Source: an uncultured Caulobacter sp.
GTDB taxonomy: Bacteria; Pseudomonadota; Alphaproteobacteria; Caulobacterales; Caulobacteraceae
Assembly: GCA_937925635.1 (NCBI GenBank)
Contig: CALALX010000103.1
Span: 1 to 64,000, forward strand
Direction of reading: 5' to 3'
DNA length: 64,000 nucleotides
A program made the position numbers and the translations under genes. The notes under the pieces were generated by a model. It worked only from the letters and a program-made list of their open reading frames with translations. It was not told the DNA's origin and did no database searches. The stretch's first letter is position 1. Each line of letters begins with the position of its first letter. Shown here one piece after another: positions 40,163 to 48,317 of this stretch.

Positions 40163-41161
40163 ATGTATCGTCTCTATGGGGGCCTGGGTTCGCCCTATTC
40201 GATGAAGATGCGGGCGCTGATGCGCTACCGGCGCCTGCCTCACGTCTGGGTTAGCATGGGTGACCCGGCGACAGCGCAATCCCTGTTTTCGAAGGTCAAG
40301 GCGCCGGTCATTCCGATCCTGGAATTCCCGGACGGCTCGGTGATGAACGACTCCACGCCGCTGGTGTACGAGCTTGAGCGCCGCCATGCGGAGCGATCGG
40401 TGGTCCCCGCCGACCCTGGCCAGGCCTTCCTCGCCTATCTGCTTGAGGACATGGCCGACGAGTGGGGCACCAAGTTGATGTTCCACTACCGCTGGTTCCG
40501 CGAGCGGGACCAGAAGCAGATGAGCGAGTGGCTGGCCTTCGACCGCCTGCGCGGCAAGGGTCGAAGCGCGGTCGAGGCCGCCGCCGCCGCCTTCCGCGAC
40601 CGGCAGGTCGGCCGCATGGCCCTGGTCGGCTGCACGCCCCAGAACGCCCCGGTCATCGAGGGGACGGCCGAGCGCATCTTCGCCCTGCTGAACCAACACG
40701 CGCTCGACGGGACGTACCTGTTCGGCTCGAGGCCCTCGCTGGCCGACTTCGCCTGGATGGGGCAGCTTTCGCAGCTGGCCGTGGACCCCACGCCCTACGA
40801 CCTGATGCGCGAGACGGCGCCCTACCTGATGCGGTGGCTGGCGATCCTCGACGACGTCTCGGGGCTCGACGGCGACTGGGCCGACCCGAACGCGCCGCTC
40901 ACGCCGGCGGCGGAGGGTCTGCTGGCCCTGGCCGGCGAGGTCTATTTCCCCTTCCTGATCGCCAACGCCGAGGCGGCGGCGAAGGGGGCGGAGACCTTCG
41001 AGGTCGAGCTGTTGCGCCGCACCTATTCGCAAGGTGTCTTCAAGTATCAGGTCAAATGCCTGCAGCAGCTTCGCGAGGCGTTCGCCGCGCTTCCGACTGA
41101 CGCAAAGGCGCGGGTGACGCCCGTGCTGGAGAAGGCGGGGTGTCTAGGGGCGCTCCGATAA
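40163..41161 (+). CDS. Glutathione S-transferase-like protein, long form
   Basis: A 332-aa protein longer than the usual ~210-aa GST. The N-terminal thioredoxin-like domain reads YRLYGGLGSPYSMKMRALMR, with APVIPILEFPDG (cis-Pro) and NDSTPLVYELERRH. An extended C-terminal helical domain contains YLFGSRPSLADFAWMGQLSQ and a tail to residue 332. A catalytic Ser or Cys in the first loop (SPYSM) is possible. The divergent SDR gene and shared palindrome suggest they act in the same detoxification or catabolic pathway. Confidence 0.85.
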   Translation: MYRLYGGLGSPYSMKMRALMRYRRLPHVWVSMGDPATAQSLFSKVKAPVIPILEFPDGSVMNDSTPLVYELERRHAERSVVPADPGQAFLAYLLEDMADEWGTKLMFHYRWFRERDQKQMSEWLAFDRLRGKGRSAVEAAAAAFRDRQVGRMALVGCTPQNAPVIEGTAERIFALLNQHALDGTYLFGSRPSLADFAWMGQLSQLAVDPTPYDLMRETAPYLMRWLAILDDVSGLDGDWADPNAPLTPAAEGLLALAGEVYFPFLIANAEAAAKGAETFEVELLRRTYSQGVFKYQVKCLQQLREAFAALPTDAKARVTPVLEKAGCLGALR

Positions 41162-41211
41162 CCGCCCTCGCACGCCGCGAGGACCCATGCGGGGTGAGTC
41201 GGCAGCTTCGT

Positions 41212-41318
41212 TGCGTCCTTCGACACGCCGCTTCGCGGCTGCCCAGGATGACAAAGAAGGAAGGCCTACAATCCCAGTCATGCTGAGCGGCGTCCGCAGG
41301 ACGCGTGTCGAAGCACGC
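41212..41318. repeat. Inverted repeat (CGTCCTTCGACACGC...GCGTGTCGAAG)
   Basis: A left arm around TTCGACACGCCGCTTCGCGG and CAGGATGAC is mirrored by AGTCATGCTGAGCGGCG and GCGTGTCGAAGCACGC. Same family as 4821-4939 and 29693-29788. It fills the gap between the convergent GST and D-threonine-aldolase-like genes. Confidence 0.8.
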
Positions 41319-41383
41319 GCGGCCAAGGCGGTGTTCATGGGTCCTCGCGACGGGCGCGAGGATGACGGAACAGGGGAGAGGCC

Positions 41384-42553
41384 CTAACTCACCCTTCTTC
41401 CATCCACCGCCCAGCGCTCCCAGGTCCCGTCCTCGGCGACCACGTGCAGGGCGTCATAGAGGTTGATGGTCGGGTCGATATGGCCCGGCTGCAGCCAGAC
41501 GATGTCGCCGGCCTTCGGCGCGTCGGCGGGCCAGGACGCGGACGCGTCGGCGTCCAGGGCGTTCACCGCGTCGACGAAGTTGCCGCCCTTCAGCGCCGCC
41601 ATGGCGGACGGATGCAGGATCATGCCGTGCTCGTCGCCCATCGGCCGCCACAGCGAGCCCCTGGCCGCGCCCGCCGCGACGCGAGCCGGCGGGCCGTCGA
41701 CGGAGTTGGCCTTGAAGCCGACGTCTACCACCACGTGACTCTTGTGCACGGCGCTGATCACGCTGGCCGCGATGAACAACGACTGCTCGAACGGCCAGCC
41801 GCCCTCCGGCGCGCCGCAGTCCTCGTACTCGACGTCCATGAAGGCGTAGGAGCCGGCCTGCAGTTCGGTGAAGATTCCGCTCGCCAGGTCATAGCTGTGC
41901 GTGCCGGTGCCGCCGCCGGTGACCACGGCCGGGGCCAGGTTGGCGGCGGTCAGGTCGGCGACCACTCCGGCCACCATGCCCAGGACACCGTCGTCGCCGG
42001 CCCGGCGTCCCGCCACGTCGGCGATGTGCTGAAGATGGCCGGCGTAGGCTTGGATCCCCGCGTAGTTCAGGCCCTCTGTTGCGGCGGCCATGCCGGCCAG
42101 TTCGACCGCGCGCGCGGGATGGCAGCCGGTGCGGTGCGTGCCGGGATCGATGTCGATCACGCAGTCCAGCGTCACGCCGGCCGCGCGGGCCGCGGCGCCC
42201 AGACGCCCGATCTGGATCTCATCATCGACGGTCGCGCCGACCCTCGCGCCACCCTTGGCGAGATCCGCAAGGCGCGCCGAACCCCAGGCCGGATGCGGCG
42301 CGGTGACCAGCACGTCGAGCACGCCGCCGCGGACGAAGGCCTCGGCCTCGCCCACCGTCTGCGCGCAGAGGCCGACCGCGCCCCGTTCGACCTGCAGCCG
42401 CCCGAGGGTCGAGCATTTGTGGGTCTTGCCGTGGGCGCGCAGCCGCACGCCGGCGGCGCGACAGAGCCCCTGCATGGTCGTCAGGTTCCGCTCGAGGACG
42501 GCGCGACGGACCATCAAAAGCGGCGTCTGTCGCGGAACGAAGCCGTCGATCAT
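41384..42553 (-). CDS. D-threonine aldolase/D-serine dehydratase-like PLP enzyme
   Basis: A 389-aa fold-type III (alanine racemase-like) enzyme. The PLP lysine is expected in RLRAHGKTHKCSTLGRLQ (K43 or K46). The metal site near the C-terminus reads WLQPGHIDPTINLYDALHVV; the H-x-D spacing is closer to D-threonine aldolase than to the H-x-C of D-serine dehydratase. It would cleave D-threonine-type beta-hydroxy-D-amino acids or deaminate D-serine. It starts 2 bp after the threonine dehydratase gene, an operon for hydroxy-amino-acid breakdown. Confidence 0.87.
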   Translation of the reverse strand: MIDGFVPRQTPLLMVRRAVLERNLTTMQGLCRAAGVRLRAHGKTHKCSTLGRLQVERGAVGLCAQTVGEAEAFVRGGVLDVLVTAPHPAWGSARLADLAKGGARVGATVDDEIQIGRLGAAARAAGVTLDCVIDIDPGTHRTGCHPARAVELAGMAAATEGLNYAGIQAYAGHLQHIADVAGRRAGDDGVLGMVAGVVADLTAANLAPAVVTGGGTGTHSYDLASGIFTELQAGSYAFMDVEYEDCGAPEGGWPFEQSLFIAASVISAVHKSHVVVDVGFKANSVDGPPARVAAGAARGSLWRPMGDEHGMILHPSAMAALKGGNFVDAVNALDADASASWPADAPKAGDIVWLQPGHIDPTINLYDALHVVAEDGTWERWAVDGRRVS

Positions 42554-42555
42554 GC

Positions 42556-43536
42556 TCAGAGCTCCCCAGCCAGAATGCGCGAAAACAGGGTGGGATCGAC
42601 GTTGCCCCCGGACAGCACGACCCCGACCGTGACGTCCTCGACGTCGACCACGCCCGACAGCAGCGCCGCCAGCCCGACCACGCCGCCCGGCTCCACGACC
42701 AGCTTCAGGGTCGTGTAGGCGTAACGGATGGCCTCGGCGACATCGGCGTCGCTGACGGTGGCGATGCCGTCGACGTTGGCGCGGTTGATCGGAAAGGTGA
42801 TGGCGCCGGGCGAGGGTGACTGCAGGGCGTCGCAGATGCCGCGCGCGGCGGGGTCGATGGTCTCGCGCCGGCCGCTGTCGAAGGAGCGGCGCGTGTCGTC
42901 GAAGGCCTCCGGCTCGACGCCGAGAATCGCGGTGCGGGGCGACAGCTTGCGGACGGCGGTGGAGACTCCCGCCAGCAGGCCGCCGCCGCCCACCGGCGTC
43001 AGCACCACGTCCAGCGTCGCGCCGATCTCCTCGGCCTGCCGCACAAGCTCGAGCCCGACCGTGCCCTGGCCGGCGATGACGCCGGCGTCATCGAACGGCC
43101 AGACAATGGTCATGCCCCGCTCCTCGGAGATCCGGTTGGTGATGGCCTCCCGATCCTCGCTGTAGCGGTCGTAGTGGATGACCTCGGCCCCGTACGCGCG
43201 GGTGTTGGCGACCTTCATGGCGGGGGCGTCGGCGGGCATGACGATCACCGCCGGCGCGCCCAGCATCCGGGCGGCCAGCGCCACGCCCTGGGCGTGGTTG
43301 CCGGACGAGCAGGCCACCACGCCGCGGGCGCGGGCTTCGACGGACATCTGTTGGATCCGGTTCATCGCCCCGCGGAACTTGAAGGCTCCGCCGCGCTGCA
43401 GCGTCTCGGGTTTGAGCAGGACGCGGGCGCCGAGCTCGGCGTTCAAGGCCGGACTTTCGATCAGCGGCGTCCTGACGGCCAGGCCCTCAAGACGGCCGGC
43501 GGCGGCTTCGATGTCGGCGAAGGTCACGGTGCTCAT
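42556..43536 (-). CDS. Threonine/serine dehydratase (PLP-dependent)
   Basis: A 326-aa fold-type II enzyme. The PLP lysine is K53 in RGGAFKFRGAMNRI; SSGNHAQGVALAAR and PVGGGGLLAGVST bind the cofactor phosphate and substrate. There is no C-terminal ACT domain, so it is the catabolic or serine-racemase-like class rather than the isoleucine-inhibited biosynthetic enzyme. It converts threonine or serine to 2-oxo acid and ammonia. It is the first gene of a two-gene operon with the aldolase-like enzyme. Divergent from the M20 amidohydrolase gene. Confidence 0.92.
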   Translation of the reverse strand: MSTVTFADIEAAAGRLEGLAVRTPLIESPALNAELGARVLLKPETLQRGGAFKFRGAMNRIQQMSVEARARGVVACSSGNHAQGVALAARMLGAPAVIVMPADAPAMKVANTRAYGAEVIHYDRYSEDREAITNRISEERGMTIVWPFDDAGVIAGQGTVGLELVRQAEEIGATLDVVLTPVGGGGLLAGVSTAVRKLSPRTAILGVEPEAFDDTRRSFDSGRRETIDPAARGICDALQSPSPGAITFPINRANVDGIATVSDADVAEAIRYAYTTLKLVVEPGGVVGLAALLSGVVDVEDVTVGVVLSGGNVDPTLFSRILAGEL

Positions 43537-43601
43537 GTCCCCCTCCTAGACCGGGCTCGCGAAAAGCGCGACGGTGCGATGATCACATCCGGAGTCCGTT
43601 T

Positions 43602-44822
43602 ATGAACGCCCTGACCATCGACCGCGACGGCTGGACCGCCGCCGGCGACAGCCTGCTCCATGACGCCATCGAACTGCGCCGCGCGATCCACATGGAGCCG
43701 GAGCTGGGGCTGCATCTGCCGAAGACGACGGAGAAGGTGCTCAAGGCGCTGGAGGGGCTGCCGCTCGAAATCCGCCAGGGACCGTCGACGACCGGGGTGC
43801 TGGCCATCCTGCGCGGTTCGCCGAACGGTCGCACCGTCCTGCTGCGCGGCGACATGGACGCGCTGCCGCTGACCGAGGACACCGGGCTGGAGTTCACCTC
43901 CCGCACCGCCGGCGCGATGCACGCCTGCGGCCACGACACGCACGTCGCCATGCTGGCCGGCGCCGCCCGCGCCCTCTGCGCCAAGCGGGATCAGCTCAAT
44001 GGCACGGTGATGTTCATGTTCCAGCCGGGCGAGGAGGGCCATCACGGGGCCCGGTTCATGCTCGATGACGGCCTGATCGATCCGATCCCCGACGCCGCCT
44101 TCGCCCTGCACATCTCGCCCACCATGCCGACGGGCGTGTTCGCGGGGCGGGCGGGGGCCCTGCTGGCTTCCTCGGACGTCATCGAGATCCGGGTCGCCGG
44201 CGCCGGCGGCCACGCCTCGATGCCGCACGACGCCGTCGACCCGATCCCGGTGGCCTGCGAGATCGTCACGGCCATGCAAGCCATGGTGACCCGGACCATT
44301 TCCGTTTTCGATCCGGCGGTGATCACCATCGCCAACGTCGTGGCCGGCACGACCAACAACATCATCCCCGAGGACGCCTACCTGAAGGGCACGCTGCGCA
44401 CCCTGTCCGAGCGCACGCGCGAGCTGGCCCATGCGGGCATCCGCCGCGTCGCCGAGCACGTCGCGGCCGCCCACGGCTGCACGGCCGAGGTCAACATCAT
44501 CAAGGGCTTCCCGGTGACCGTCTGCACGCCCAAGGAGGTCGAGCTGGCCGAACAGACCGCCAAGGCCCTCTACGGCGAGGGCGCCTGGATGACCATGCAG
44601 CATCCGATGATGGGGGCGGAGGACTTCTCCTACGTGCTGCAGAAGGCCCCCGGGCTGATGGCCTTCCTCGGCGCCGCCCCGGTCGGCGTCGGCGGCGACT
44701 ATCGCGCCTGCTGCGCGCTGCACTCCAACCGCATGACCCTGGACGAGCAGGTCATGGCGCGGGGCATCGCCATGCACTGCGCCTACGCCGAGGCCGTTCT
44801 GTCCGGCGCGCTGAGCGAGTGA
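43602..44822 (+). CDS. M20-family amidohydrolase (hippurate/N-acyl-amino-acid hydrolase type)
   Basis: A 406-aa metallohydrolase. Metal-site motifs are GDMDALPLTEDTG, MHACGHDTHVAMLAGAAR and FQPGEEGHHGARFML, with a dimerisation domain (GAGGHASMPHDAVDPIPVA) and a C-terminal MMGAEDFSYVLQ. The family removes acyl groups from amino acids such as N-acetyl or benzoyl derivatives, or opens indole-acetyl conjugates. Start ATG 43602; divergent from the dehydratase with 65 bp between starts. It fits the local theme of amino-acid salvage. Confidence 0.93.
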   Translation: MNALTIDRDGWTAAGDSLLHDAIELRRAIHMEPELGLHLPKTTEKVLKALEGLPLEIRQGPSTTGVLAILRGSPNGRTVLLRGDMDALPLTEDTGLEFTSRTAGAMHACGHDTHVAMLAGAARALCAKRDQLNGTVMFMFQPGEEGHHGARFMLDDGLIDPIPDAAFALHISPTMPTGVFAGRAGALLASSDVIEIRVAGAGGHASMPHDAVDPIPVACEIVTAMQAMVTRTISVFDPAVITIANVVAGTTNNIIPEDAYLKGTLRTLSERTRELAHAGIRRVAEHVAAAHGCTAEVNIIKGFPVTVCTPKEVELAEQTAKALYGEGAWMTMQHPMMGAEDFSYVLQKAPGLMAFLGAAPVGVGGDYRACCALHSNRMTLDEQVMARGIAMHCAYAEAVLSGALSE

Positions 44823-44847
44823 ACGGGGTGCGGCGGGGAACGAGCGC

Positions 44848-45627
44848 CTAGGTCGGCCGAGCCGGCACGCCGAAGCCATGCCTGCGGAACACCGCCCTCG
44901 CCCGCGGCCCTTGCAGCCAGCCGAGCAGGCCGACGGCGGCGGCGGAATTGCGCGAGGCGGCGACGATCGCGCCCGGATAGACGATCGGGGGATGGCTGGA
45001 GGCCGGGAAGGTCCCGACCACCCGCACCCTCGGCTCGGCCCTGGCGTCGGTCGCATAGACGACGCCCAGCGGGGCCTCGCCGCGTGCGACGTAGGCCAGG
45101 GCGGTGCGCACATTCTCGGTCGGCAGCAGGCGCGGCTCGATCGACGACCAGACGCCCAGGCTGGTCAACGCCGCCCGGGCATAGCGGCCGGCCGGCACGG
45201 CGCGCGTGTCGGCGACCGCCAGCCGTCCGCCGCCCAGCGCCCTGGCCAGCGGCATGCCCTTGCCGATCGCCAACCTGGTCTTCGCGCCGGCCGGGGCGAT
45301 CAGCACCAGGCTGTTGGACAGCAGGTTGCGGCGCGTGGCCGGCGCGACCAGCCGGCGCTCGGCCAGCCAGTTCATCCACTCCTGATCGGCTGACAGGAAC
45401 AGGTCGGCCGGAGCGCCCTGGGAGATTTGGCGCGCCATGGTCGAGGAGGCCCCGAAACTGAAGCGCGCGCGCGCGCCCGAACCGGCGCTCCACAGGCGAA
45501 CGGCTTCGGTCAGCGACTCCTGCAGCGAGGCCGCCGCGAACACCGTGACGGGGCCGCCGGCCGCCCAGCCTCGGGTCGAGACCGCGAGCGCGCCGGCGCC
45601 CAGGACGAGCCCTCGCCTGCCGAGCAT
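44848..45627 (-). CDS. modA: Molybdate ABC transporter substrate-binding protein
   Basis: A 259-aa periplasmic binding protein. It has a signal peptide (MLGRRGLVLGAGALAVSTRG, probably cleaved after WAA), then VTVFAAASLQESLTEAVRLW, FSFGASSTMARQISQGAPAD and LFLSADQEWMNWL, the ModA oxyanion pocket. The protein delivers molybdate or tungstate to ModBC. ATG 45627 follows GGAGG. The permease (modB) and ATPase (modC) genes are not beside it here, so it is an orphan in this window. Confidence 0.9.
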   Translation of the reverse strand: MLGRRGLVLGAGALAVSTRGWAAGGPVTVFAAASLQESLTEAVRLWSAGSGARARFSFGASSTMARQISQGAPADLFLSADQEWMNWLAERRLVAPATRRNLLSNSLVLIAPAGAKTRLAIGKGMPLARALGGGRLAVADTRAVPAGRYARAALTSLGVWSSIEPRLLPTENVRTALAYVARGEAPLGVVYATDARAEPRVRVVGTFPASSHPPIVYPGAIVAASRNSAAAVGLLGWLQGPRARAVFRRHGFGVPARPT

Positions 45628-45705
45628 CCGAACCTCCTCCATCGCTGGCGCGGCGCTTGCGGCCGTCCGTCTCCATTGAACCGAAACGGCACAAGGGAGA
45701 AGGCC

Positions 45706-45810
45706 ATGCGTTCGCCAAACGGTCCGCTTTTCAAACGCTACGAGATCATCGCCATTGTCGCGTTCGTGACACTCGCCGCCGGTCTGGCGGCCCTCAAGCT
45801 GGTCTACTGA
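45706..45810 (+). CDS. Small single-pass membrane protein (34 aa)
   Basis: A short open frame with a good ribosome-binding site (AAGGGAG at 45693-45699, 6 nt before the ATG). The peptide is MRSPNGPLFKRYEIIAIVAF followed by VTLAAGLAALKLVY: a basic N-terminus then one hydrophobic helix of about 20 residues. No family recognised. It precedes the AsmA-like gene by 70 bp. The strong start context and membrane character make a real small protein likely but unproven. Confidence 0.55.
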   Translation: MRSPNGPLFKRYEIIAIVAFVTLAAGLAALKLVY

Positions 45811-45880
45811 CGCCAGGGTCGGCGCGGAACGCATCCGCGCCGACGGCGCTTATCGACCCTGGGGCGGGCCGGAGACGCGC

Positions 45881-47896
45881 TTGCCCACCCGTCTGCTCGA
45901 CATCGGAAAATTCCTGACCCGCGCCGGCGACGGCGTGCGGGCGATGCCGCGTCGCGAGCGCTACAGCCTCGCGGCGATCACGGCGCTGCTGGTCACCCTC
46001 ACCGCCCTGCTGGTCGTCTTCGACTGGAACTGGTTCCGGGGACCGGTCGCGGCCGCCGCCTCCGCCCGTTTGAACCGTCCGGTCGCCATCAAGGGCGACC
46101 TCGACGTCCATCCCTTCTCCTGGCGCCCCCGCGCGGACATCCATGACCTGCGCATCGGCCAGCCGAGGTGGGCGAAGGGCGACATGGCGCGGGTCGACCG
46201 GCTGTCGGCGACTCTCGACCTGCCGGCCCTGCTGACGGGGCGGATCATCCTGCCCTACGTTGGGATCACGCGGCCGAACGTGAGCCTGCTGAGACTCGCC
46301 GACGGTCGCGCCAACTGGAGCTTCGGGGCCGGCGGCGGGAGCGGCGCCCGGTTGCCGGCCATCCGCCGCTTCGTGATCGACGAAGGCCGCCTGCGCCTCG
46401 ACGACCGCAAGCGCAGGTCCACCTTCGTCGGCACGGTGTTCACCGACGAGCGGACCGAAGGCGCCCGTCGCGGCGTCTTCGCCCTGCGCGGCGAGGGGCG
46501 GCTGAACGGCGAGCGGTTCACCGCCGCCGTGACAGGGGCCCCGCTGCTCAACGTCTCGCCGTCCAGGCCCTATCCGTTCGATGCCGATGTGCGGGCGGGA
46601 CCGACCCGGATTCTCGCCAGGGGCCAGATCACCCGCCCCTTCGACCTGGGCCGGTTCGAGACCGCGTTGACGATCACCGGCGCGGACATGAACGACCTCT
46701 ATCTCCTCACAGGACTGACCCTGCCCAACACGCCGCCCTATCGGGTCAGCGGGCGGCTCACGCGCCAACGCACGACGTGGCTCTTCGACAAGGCCGGCGG
46801 CCGCATTGGCGACAGCGACATCGCCGGCGATCTCCGGGTCGAGACGCGCGGCGAGCGGCCCTATCTCGAAGCCGACCTGCGTTCGCGCCGCCTGGACTTC
46901 GATGACCTGGCCTCGGTCTTCGGCGGCGCGCCCTCGCGGGCCGGCGGCGAGGCGGTCTCGGCCGGGGAGCGGGCGGTGGGCGGCCGGATGGCGGCCGAGC
47001 AACGCGTCTTCCCGAGCGCGACGCTGCAGGTCGACCGCATTCGCGCCATGGACGCGAAGGTGAAATACCGCGCCGAGACCGTGAACGCGCCGCGCATGCC
47101 GCTGCGCAAGGTGGCGCTGGACCTGACGCTGAAGGACGGCGTGCTGACCGGCGACCCAGTGTCGGTGACCTTCGCGCGCGGCACCCTGGCCGGCATGGCC
47201 CGGCTGGACGCCAGCAGGGCCGTGCCGCGCACCGACGTCGACCTGAAGCTGACTGGCGCGCGGCTGGAGGACTGGATCACGCAGCGCTTCAAGGGCGAGC
47301 CCGTCATCGAAGGGCGGATGGCGGCGCGCGCCAAGCTGACCGGCTACGGAAACTCGGTACGCAAGGCGGCGGCCAGCGCGACCGGGACGATCACCTTCGT
47401 CGCGCCGAGCGGCGAGGTGCGCCAGGCCTTCGCCGAACTCCTGGGCGTCAACATCTCCAAGGGCCTGATCCTGCTGCTGTCGGAAAGCCCGAACCGCAGC
47501 CGGGTGCGCTGCGCCGTGGCGGACTTCCGCGTCAAGGACGGCGTCGCCCGCGCCAATCGCATCGTGGTCGACACCGATGTGGTGCTGATCAAGGGCGAGG
47601 GCCGCGTGGATCTGCGCGACGAGCGGCTGCACCTGCGCATCGAGGGCGAGTCGAAGAAGCCGCGACTGCTGCGCCTATTCGTGCCCATCAACATCGGCGG
47701 CCGCCTGGCCCGGCCAAGCGTCGATCTCGAGACCGGGACCGCTGTCGCTCAGGGCGGCGTGGGCGCGGCGCTGGGCGCCCTGCTCAGCCCGCTCGCCGCG
47801 ATCCTGCCTTTCGTCGAACCGGGTCTGGCCGACGACGCGAACTGCGCGGCGCTGGTGGCCGAGGGGCGGGCCAGGGGCGCGCCGGTGAAGCGCTGA
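45881..47896 (+). CDS. AsmA-family envelope protein
   Basis: A 671-aa protein with one N-terminal transmembrane segment (about residues 28-47) and a large periplasmic region of repeated beta-rich segments, as in AsmA/TamB-like lipid-transport proteins. Typical stretches are NRPVAIKGDLDVHPFSWRPR, IGQPRWAKGDMARVDRLSA and, near the C-terminus, FVPINIGGRLARPSVDLETG. AsmA-like proteins are thought to move phospholipid to the outer membrane. TTG 45881 after GGAG is the likely start. Confidence 0.88.
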   Translation: MPTRLLDIGKFLTRAGDGVRAMPRRERYSLAAITALLVTLTALLVVFDWNWFRGPVAAAASARLNRPVAIKGDLDVHPFSWRPRADIHDLRIGQPRWAKGDMARVDRLSATLDLPALLTGRIILPYVGITRPNVSLLRLADGRANWSFGAGGGSGARLPAIRRFVIDEGRLRLDDRKRRSTFVGTVFTDERTEGARRGVFALRGEGRLNGERFTAAVTGAPLLNVSPSRPYPFDADVRAGPTRILARGQITRPFDLGRFETALTITGADMNDLYLLTGLTLPNTPPYRVSGRLTRQRTTWLFDKAGGRIGDSDIAGDLRVETRGERPYLEADLRSRRLDFDDLASVFGGAPSRAGGEAVSAGERAVGGRMAAEQRVFPSATLQVDRIRAMDAKVKYRAETVNAPRMPLRKVALDLTLKDGVLTGDPVSVTFARGTLAGMARLDASRAVPRTDVDLKLTGARLEDWITQRFKGEPVIEGRMAARAKLTGYGNSVRKAAASATGTITFVAPSGEVRQAFAELLGVNISKGLILLLSESPNRSRVRCAVADFRVKDGVARANRIVVDTDVVLIKGEGRVDLRDERLHLRIEGESKKPRLLRLFVPINIGGRLARPSVDLETGTAVAQGGVGAALGALLSPLAAILPFVEPGLADDANCAALVAEGRARGAPVKR

Positions 47897-47988
47897 TCCG
47901 ACCGGCAAGGGCGCCGGTTCCGTCGGCCGGTCCCTGGGGATCAAACGGGCCAGGGACCGCGTTAGGGCGAAGAACAAGGAGCCCCCCA

Positions 47989-48315
47989 ATGACGGCCGAC
48001 GCCACCCCCTACATCTTCCCTGACAACAAGCGCGGCGCCCTGTCGGGCGTCGTGGACGCGGTTCGCGCGGTGTTGACCTCGACCAACCAGCCGCAAGCGA
48101 TCCAGCAGCACAATCGCCAGGCGTTGGCCGCCAACGCCAAGGCCCTGGCCGGCGCGGTCGCCACGCGGGTCAGACGTCGCCCGGTCCCCCCGGCCTTGAT
48201 CGCGGCCGCCGTGGGCGTCGGACTGGTCTTTCTGTTCAGCAAGCGCGCGCGCGGCGCGGCGGCGGCGGCCGGCGCCGTCGCGCTGGATCACGTGAAGAAA
48301 GCCCGCCTTTCCTGA
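47989..48315 (+). CDS. Small membrane-anchored hypothetical protein (108 aa)
   Basis: The N-terminal ~65 residues are soluble and helical (SGVVDAVRAVLTSTNQPQAI, then ANAKALAGAVATRVRRR) and residues 68-84 form one hydrophobic helix (PALIAAAVGVGLVFLFS) followed by a basic tail. This resembles DUF883/YqjD-like stress or ribosome-associated membrane proteins in outline, not in clear motifs. ATG 47989 has AAGGAG upstream. The DUF1206 gene begins 2 bp after its stop, so they form an operon. Confidence 0.7.
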   Translation: MTADATPYIFPDNKRGALSGVVDAVRAVLTSTNQPQAIQQHNRQALAANAKALAGAVATRVRRRPVPPALIAAAVGVGLVFLFSKRARGAAAAAGAVALDHVKKARLS

Positions 48316-48317
48316 CG

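Noticed and set aside
45794..47632. A 612-codon open frame opposite the AsmA gene
   Set aside because: Shadow frame without motifs; the + strand gene has a transmembrane anchor and AsmA-like repeats.
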